A stretch of DNA of 11,725 bases from Euperipatoides rowelli (lineage: Eukaryota > Onychophora > Udeonychophora > Euonychophora > Peripatopsidae). The position numbers and the translations under genes were made by a program. Location of the stretch: NCBI GenBank assembly GCA_003024985.2, contig PXIH01S0016509.1; one strand, given 5' to 3'. The notes under the pieces were generated by a model. It saw only the letters and a program-made list of their open reading frames with translations, ran no database searches and was not told where the DNA came from. Below are positions 7,110 to 11,725 of the stretch, piece by piece; the stretch's first letter is position 1; the number at the start of each line of letters is the position of its first letter.

Positions 7110-8051
7110 CATATTTCCCTAGTCCGGCACTATCAAGCCATTTTTTAGGAAAGGATAATGTCATATATTGACTTCTAGATACAATGACTATTTTTAGTAA
7201 TTAAATCTGTTTTAATTATTAGCTAGAGTGTGCAAATGCTCACGCCTTTATATTCAAGAGCCAGTTAGTCACCGTATGTTTTGTAGTTGGCTGTAGAATG
7301 GAAGTCTATAATTAAGCTGGTATCAGTTGGCTAAATGTCTTCAAATATTATTAAATGCTTGTTTCCTAGTTAAACCAGTGTCATAGTTTATTTATAGTAT
7401 GTAGGCTATACTTTCCATAACATGACAGAAATCTTTTTTTCATAACTTTTGATACATGCCGTAAAAAAAAATGTTTTTATAAACCACCACAATAACAATT
7501 TCAAGTTAATTTCTGAACATTCCACATTTAGCTACAGTACATGTATGAGTGTAGGTAGTGTTCATTTTACATTTTCATAATGTGAAACCTATAGTTTTTA
7601 ACTAATGTCCTAGTAAATGTGTGTGGAATATTACAAAATATGATGTATATATTCAATATCACAGCAACAGAAGCATGAATTGAACATACAAATGAATAGA
7701 ATGCTTTCTTGTTAGTTCGTCCGTTAGCAAGCTTTAGAAGAAGCTACCTTTTTGTTGCTACACACCGTTGCTAATAAAAGTTAGTTTAGTTATAACCATT
7801 AATATGAATTGTGTATATCTATTTCTCTTAGTTAGGAACACTACAATGCTCAAATCCTATTTTGCCTTTAAAGAAGTGTGCAGCATATGTGCTCAGCACA
7901 TTTCTGAGTTGAACTAAATTTGACTTGTTTGTATGTACCTATACCAAGATAGTAATATGGAGAGTACAATGAGTTCTGCTTAAAAACAATAATGCATCAA
8001 ACACTACTAAGCCCTTTTGAACTAAATTTGATATTTGTTGCAATTTTCCAG
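7110..8051. other. Intronic DNA, no gene
   Basis: No exon is supported here. Minor structures are a 15-bp odd palindrome, ATGTGCTCAGCACAT, at 7887-7901, and TTGAACTAAATTTGA at 7909-7923, which is repeated exactly at 8017-8031. GTAGGCTAT at 7401-7409 sits in a 13-bp word that recurs at 8357-8369. Confidence 0.45.
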
Positions 8052-8099
8052 AAGAAAGAGGGAGGTGGGAGTGGAGAGACAGCCCCTATTTTGGAAAAA
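8052..8099 (+). CDS. Possible 48-nt cassette exon (weak)
   Basis: A plausible acceptor (TTTGTTGCAATTTTCCAG, ending 8051) is followed by a purine-rich segment with GAAGAAAGAGGGAGG and GGAGTGGAGAGAC, which looks like a splicing-enhancer composition. It is closed by GTGTGAG from 8100. The 48 nt keep phase 2 on both sides and contain no stop when joined after 3495, giving RKREVGVERQPLFWK. The donor is not ideal: the last exon base is A, and the better GTGAGC two bases later would break the frame with 9142. This may be an alternatively used exon or a chance open segment in the intron. Confidence 0.22.
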
Positions 8100-8781
8100 G
8101 TGTGAGCGCAATACATTGTCTGGACCTATAACCAGAAATCATCATAAAAATAAAAAAGTTTTGACCCAATTTAAATTGAATTTTCCATAATTGTTGGGAT
8201 ATTTTCTATTTATGAATTGTTGATTGGGCACAAAGCATCCTCTATGCCCAAAACATTGGATGAGTTTTGCCCTAGTTAAAAGTTACTACACTTGGAGGGC
8301 CTTTCGTTGATTTGATATTTTGCCTTCTATCATTCTTGTCAATTCTTCTATCTATTGTATGTAGGCTATGCTATTACAGTGTAATCACATTAATCCCTGG
8401 TTTAGTATAATCAGGCACAAATCCAACATCCCTTATAATCTTAACACCATTTTTTCTGTGTTATGATATTTTGTCTTATTGAAAATTTATTATTATAGTA
8501 GCCTAATCACATAGGATGAAAAACGGAGCAATAAATTTTATATGCAAAGTAAATCTGCATGTAATCTAAACATTATATGACTAATAGAAAAGAAAATATA
8601 GTAGCTACAGTTAATGTTATAAATTTGCTTAACATTTTACCAACTTGTCAGGCCTACATAATTCTTTACCATCATAATCATCATCACTATTTTGTTAGAT
8701 TTGTGTAAATCATCCTCATCTCTATAAACTAATTATACTTTTTTTTTTTAAATTCTAATATTTTAAATTGAATTAAGCTTA

Positions 8782-8804
8782 TTTTTTTTTTTAAAAAAAA
8801 AAAA
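8782..8804. repeat. T11-A12 palindromic run
   Basis: Eleven T are directly followed by twelve A, which makes a 22-bp self-complementary block. Such a block could extrude, cause polymerase slippage, or be a junction of two opposed poly-A tails. The sequence cannot decide between these. Confidence 0.8.
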
Positions 8805-8929
8805 CATTTCATCCTTATAAATTAGCCTGTATTACCTGATTCCATCCTTAGTCTTCATCATACTGTTACAGTGAAATGTTTGTGATGTGAGGAAATCTAA
8901 AAGTCTCTTGAAGGCATATTGTCGTTTCA

Positions 8930-8951
8930 TTTTTTTTTTTTTTTTTTTTTT
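8930..8951. repeat. Poly-T tract (22 nt)
   Basis: This is the longest homopolymer in the window. Read on the minus strand it could be the poly-A tail of a retroposed sequence, but the adjacent DNA shows no recognisable SINE or LINE body. Confidence 0.9.
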
Positions 8952-9047
8952 AAATTTAATAATCTGAACATTCCTTTGCCTTAATTAGTTTGGATTAAAT
9001 GAGATTATATTAGATTTGATATTTTGAAAATATCATTATAGCCATTT

Positions 9048-9060
9048 AAAAAAAAAAAAA
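9048..9060. repeat. Poly-A tract (13 nt)
   Basis: This is a run of 13 A located about 95 bp after the T22 tract and in the opposite orientation to it. The pair brackets a short AT-rich segment. No further structure is recognised. Confidence 0.85.
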
Positions 9061-9141
9061 TACAGTACACTATTAAAATATTTAGTGATTAACTTGAAGA
9101 TTTCAATAAGGTTATAATTGTGTTTTTGTTCCCCCTTTCAG

Positions 9142-9165
9142 GCACAAAGACCAAAGATTAACTAG
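9142..9165 (+). CDS. 24-nt microexon (HKDQRLT plus split codons)
   Basis: A strong acceptor (GTTTTTGTTCCCCCTTTCAG, ending 9141) and a good donor (TAG|GTATGT from 9166) enclose only 24 nt. Joined to 3495 in phase 2, they read G-HKDQRLT and leave AG as the first two bases of the next codon (Ser or Arg), so the exon keeps the frame whether included or skipped. The length of 24 nt falls in the microexon range, which in animals is often neuron- or muscle-regulated and inserts a few charged residues in disordered or interface regions. Here the insert is basic and follows the Ser/Thr/Pro-rich exon. The GT and AG sites are far better than those of chance intronic pairs nearby. Homologous transcripts would be needed to be certain. 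Confidence 0.6.
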   Translation, partial: AQRPKIN

Positions 9166-9310
9166 GTATGTTAATATATTTTTATTTTAATATATTTTTA
9201 AGGGATCATTATTTTTGCTTTAAAAATGCATAAATTTGTTGCTGTTCCAGCCTACTTGTCTAATTATCAACAAATTAATTGTTAGTTTCATATTTTAAAA
9301 TTTATTTCAG

Positions 9311-9330
9311 TTTACCACTACAAATAAAAG
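9311..9330 (+). CDS. Very weak 20-nt microexon candidate
   Basis: The acceptor TTTATTTCAG ends at 9310, and the donor AAAAG|GTAGTT starts at 9331. Joined after 9165, the 20 nt read SLPLQIK with one base left over, without a stop. The acceptor lies only 145 nt after the previous donor, its pyrimidine tract is interrupted by A, and a match this short is easily found by chance in AT-rich DNA. Confidence 0.12.
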
Positions 9331-9643
9331 GTAGTTTAGGCTATTTAAATATTCCATATTAATAACAAACGGTTTCATTGGGGATGATACATTTTGCATT
9401 ACCCGTACATTAATTATTAAGTTTCTATAAGAAATACATGCTGCCAAATTCTTTTATGTTTAGTAAATAATCATGTAAAATTATTTAATCATAAAGTAAA
9501 ATAAAAATAATTCATAATTAAACTGGAATAAACTTATTTGTTTGTTAAGGACATGACCAAGAAAATCTAAAATTTATATGATCTCATACTCAAACTTTCT
9601 GAAGGTACCATAGCTGAAAGGAAAAAAATAACTTAGGCCGTTG

Positions 9644-9692
9644 ATCAATTATTTAATTGATTAGAATCAGACAATTTCTAAATAATTGTCTG
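9644..9692. repeat. Two adjacent perfect hairpins
   Basis: The first stem is ATCAATTA (9644-9651) with TAATTGAT (9654-9661) around a 2-nt loop. Six bases later the second stem is CAGACAATT (9668-9676) with AATTGTCTG (9684-9692) around a 7-nt loop. Both stems are perfect and do not obviously belong to a known element. No T-run or promoter follows, so a terminator role is not proposed. Confidence 0.7.
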
Positions 9693-10902
9693 TCTGTAAC
9701 TAATAGATTTATATTATGTACCGGTAACAAAGTTGTTCAATATGATGATAGGGATGAAACACTTTTACTATAAAATGCTGATCATGTGCACTGCACACTT
9801 ATTTGTTTTTGGTGGGGTGGCGATGATATGGGCACATTTACTCAGATAGTCATTGGAACCTTTAGGTTTTCCTCGTGCAGCACAAAATGAGCATGGTGTG
9901 CATATCATGATCATTTTGTGAATGAACTCTGAATTCCTTTCGATGTTAATTTTTGAAACAGGCAGACATATTCAGATATCCAAAATTTTAAGAACTTGTA
10001 AATAATTTTTTTCTTAATGATATCATAATCTTACAAATAAAAATGATTGTGATGTAAGTGCCTCTTTACCAAGTAGATAAAAAAATCTTTAAAATATCTG
10101 GTCATCAGTGAACAGGTGTTTTAGTTTTGTGACCAGACAATTTTAGTTCTGCAAGTGAAAATTTATTATTATAATAATTGTACTGTTTTTTTTTTCATTC
10201 TCAAACTCCTAAAAATTAAATATATTTATTAAACTTATCTGTAAAATAGTTTTATTGGAGTGTTTCCTGTACTAATAAAATGTATAATGAATTTCCAAAA
10301 TATACGGTAATTACCTTTATTCATAAACACTAGGCCTACTGTATAAAATTTTAAATTTTTCAAACAAAATATGCTTTAGTGCGCCGTTTGAATTGATTAA
10401 AAAATTAAATTAAATGTAGTAGATATTAAATATTAATATTAGCCTATACAACTTGCTTTTTGTTAATTGTATAGCAAATCCATAAATTTTCTATAGGCTA
10501 TTGTGAAATAATCAAATTATTTTTCCTTACATTAAAACAAATCTGCCAAGTGTTAGATTTTTTTCATATTTCGTCTGAATATCAAAACTGAAATAGGAAA
10601 ATACGATTTAATGTAATAGTATGAATTTTAATAAATTTGAATTTAGCGATTATTTTAGTCAATTTGTTTTAAAGAAATTTTCACTTTTTTAAATTCTAAA
10701 CTTTTAAAACTAATTATTACTGTGGATTAAGCATAGAATTACATGGAACTGACTCATACCACCATTTTAAATATTAATAGTAGTCTGTTGTCTACACATT
10801 TTCTCATTTCAATAATAATAATTATGAGTGCAATCTGTAATTGGATAAAAATAAGCTCTAATTACAATTTTTTTTCAAATATGCACACAAGCATATAAAA
10901 TG

Positions 10903-11107
10903 TCTTTAAAGCTCTATGATGCTATGATGACATTGATACTTTAATTTGATTGGTCAAAATCCAAACGATAACAAAACGTGAACATAAAACGTGAACCATT
11001 TTTGTTTGTTTACTAATATTTTACAAAGTAAAGCATTGAAATACTAGCCTATATTTTGTATGCAAAATTTTGATATTAAAATGAATTTTTTATAGTTTAT
11101 TTTTAGG
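10903..11107 (+). repeat. Tandem duplication, unit 1
   Basis: This is the first of two diverged head-to-tail copies with a period of about 205 bp. It starts TCTTTAAAGC and contains ATCCAAACGATAACAAAA at 10959-10976 and GTTTGTTTACTAAT around 11004-11017. A 33-nt block at 11049-11081 is identical to 11231-11263. It also contains a local repeat of AAAACGTGAAC. Confidence 0.75.
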
Positions 11108-11288
11108 TCTTTAAAGCATTATGCCTTGATAAATCGTAATTCGATTAAATGATAAAACATGATCCAAACGATAACAAAATGCACACTTGTGTTTGTTTAC
11201 TAATGTTTTTAAAAGTAAAGCATTGAAAAACTATATTTTGTATGCAAAATTTTGATATTAAAAAGCCTTTTTAGAGTTTATTCTTAAT
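11108..11288 (+). repeat. Tandem duplication, unit 2
   Basis: This diverged second copy again starts TCTTTAAAGC. It contains the same landmarks in the same order: ATCCAAACGATAACAAAA from 11162, GTTTGTTTACTAAT, then the 33-nt identical block at 11231-11263. It is about 24 bp shorter because of small deletions. The right edge is approximate. No open frame spans the copies. Confidence 0.7.
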
Positions 11289-11725
11289 AATCCTTGACAT
11301 GAAGCAAAATTAAGACCAATTGAGTTCTTTTTGTTGTCACAAAATTTCAGAAACTAAATGCAAAGTTTTGGAGGGTTTTTTTTTTTTAATTAGATTTTTA
11401 CGTGCATGGTGATTTGTGAAGCAATTAATTTCTAAACCACATCCATTTTGGAAAAAAATTGGAGGTACTTCTCATTAGTATATGTAGATAGCAAATAATA
11501 AGTTTTGTGTCTCCAGGTCCATAAAATAGGTAGATCAATGAGTAGGCTAATAAGTTACAAAAAACGTATACATAAATATCTCCAAACCTAGAAGTTGAAA
11601 CTATAAAACTTCTTATTAGCATTTTTTATACCTTTATGTATAAGCCTGCAAAATTTACCACTATTATTCAAGAAATGCTTTCGACAAAATATATATATTT
11701 TTCAAAATGGCCACCCTTTAGGGGG
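11289..11725. other. AT-rich DNA to the window edge, no gene
   Basis: I see no exon, RNA or element end here. The minus-strand open frame at 11425-11622 has no splice or domain support and is taken as chance. GTAGGCTAA occurs near 11543. Confidence 0.45.

Larger units (their letters stand above)
8100..9125. other. Intronic AT-rich DNA with homopolymer tracts
   Basis: No gene is seen. The stretch holds several long homopolymers, annotated separately, and ends in the pyrimidine tract of the microexon acceptor. The density of A/T runs between 8740 and 9060 is higher than elsewhere. Confidence 0.5.
3496..9141 (+). other. Long intron between the two supported exons
   Basis: If 3321-3495 is joined to 9142-9165, the intron is 5646 nt long with GTGAGA at the start and CCCCCTTTCAG at the end. 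Both junctions are phase 2, so the frame is kept (CAT GG | G CAC). The intron holds the G-skewed tract, the Ty3/gypsy fragment, the candidate hAT-like insertion and one possible cassette exon. It is therefore the landing site for most of the mobile sequence in the window. Confidence 0.65.
9166..10902. other. Downstream intron or intergenic AT-rich DNA
   Basis: No firm exon is seen apart from the weak 20-nt candidate at 9311-9330. The segment at about 9775-9960 is less AT-rich (GGTGGGGTGGCGATGATATG at 9811-9830 is one example) but shows no open frame or RNA signal. GTGCACTGCACAC and several CATGATCAT-like words occur in it. TAGGCCTA is present at 10331-10338, and AGCCTATA and ATAGGCTA lie near 10442 and 10494. 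Confidence 0.5.

Noticed and set aside
8052-8101. 50-nt version of the cassette exon using the better GTGAGC donor
   Set aside because: It would shift the frame relative to the microexon at 9142, whereas the 48-nt version keeps it.
9960-10015. Exon after the acceptor-like TTTTTGAAACAG near 9961
   Set aside because: The pyrimidine tract is poor and no good donor follows before stops in all frames that could be joined.
11425-11622. 65-codon minus-strand open frame
   Set aside because: Its length is expected by chance on a non-coding strand, and there are no splice borders or recognisable motif.
1-11725. CRISPR array or bacterial operon
   Set aside because: There are no regularly spaced identical repeats with unique spacers, no ribosome-binding-site-led gene series, and the splice-bounded exons point to a eukaryote.

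Overview
This window looks like AT-rich nuclear DNA from a metazoan, roughly 70 percent A+T by eye, and most of it is intronic or intergenic. There is no bacterial-style gene layout. The evidence for a eukaryote is a pair of well-formed splice-site-bounded exons in compatible phase, long homopolymer tracts, and remnants of hAT-like, foldback/MITE, tRNA-SINE-like and Ty3/gypsy-like elements. The octamer TAGGCCTA and its relative GTAGGCTA recur throughout. I associate these words with marine invertebrate genomes such as echinoderms, but this is only an impression and the species is not determined.

One host gene is supported, on the + strand. A 175-nt Ser/Thr/Pro-rich exon (3321-3495) is followed by an intron of about 5.6 kb and then a strong 24-nt microexon (9142-9165). 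Both join in phase 2 without a stop. The rest of the gene must lie outside the window or in exons I cannot prove. Two weaker exon candidates (8052-8099 and 9311-9330) also keep the reading frame. I do not recognise the protein.

The remainder is largely a graveyard of mobile elements. From left to right it holds a hAT-type terminus (about 430-516), a 1039-bp foldback element with 25-bp terminal inverted repeats and internal inverted copies of one motif (1331-2369), and a possible tRNA-derived SINE head (about 2660-2790). Inside the long intron lie a strongly G-skewed tract (4155-4350), a broken Ty3/gypsy gag-pol fragment carrying zinc-knuckle and retropepsin remnants (about 4360-5080), and an unexplained GC-richer stretch (5104-5401). 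Next comes a candidate non-autonomous hAT-like insertion (5402-7101) bounded by an exact 8-bp direct repeat, GGTATCAC. Near the right end is a diverged tandem duplication with a period of about 205 bp (10903-11288).

No tRNA, rRNA or CRISPR array was found, and no intact transposase or reverse transcriptase. Most open frames in the window are chance or antisense frames. The most useful observations are the microexon and its possible in-frame companions, the nested element structure in the intron, and the foldback element built from a repeated motif.
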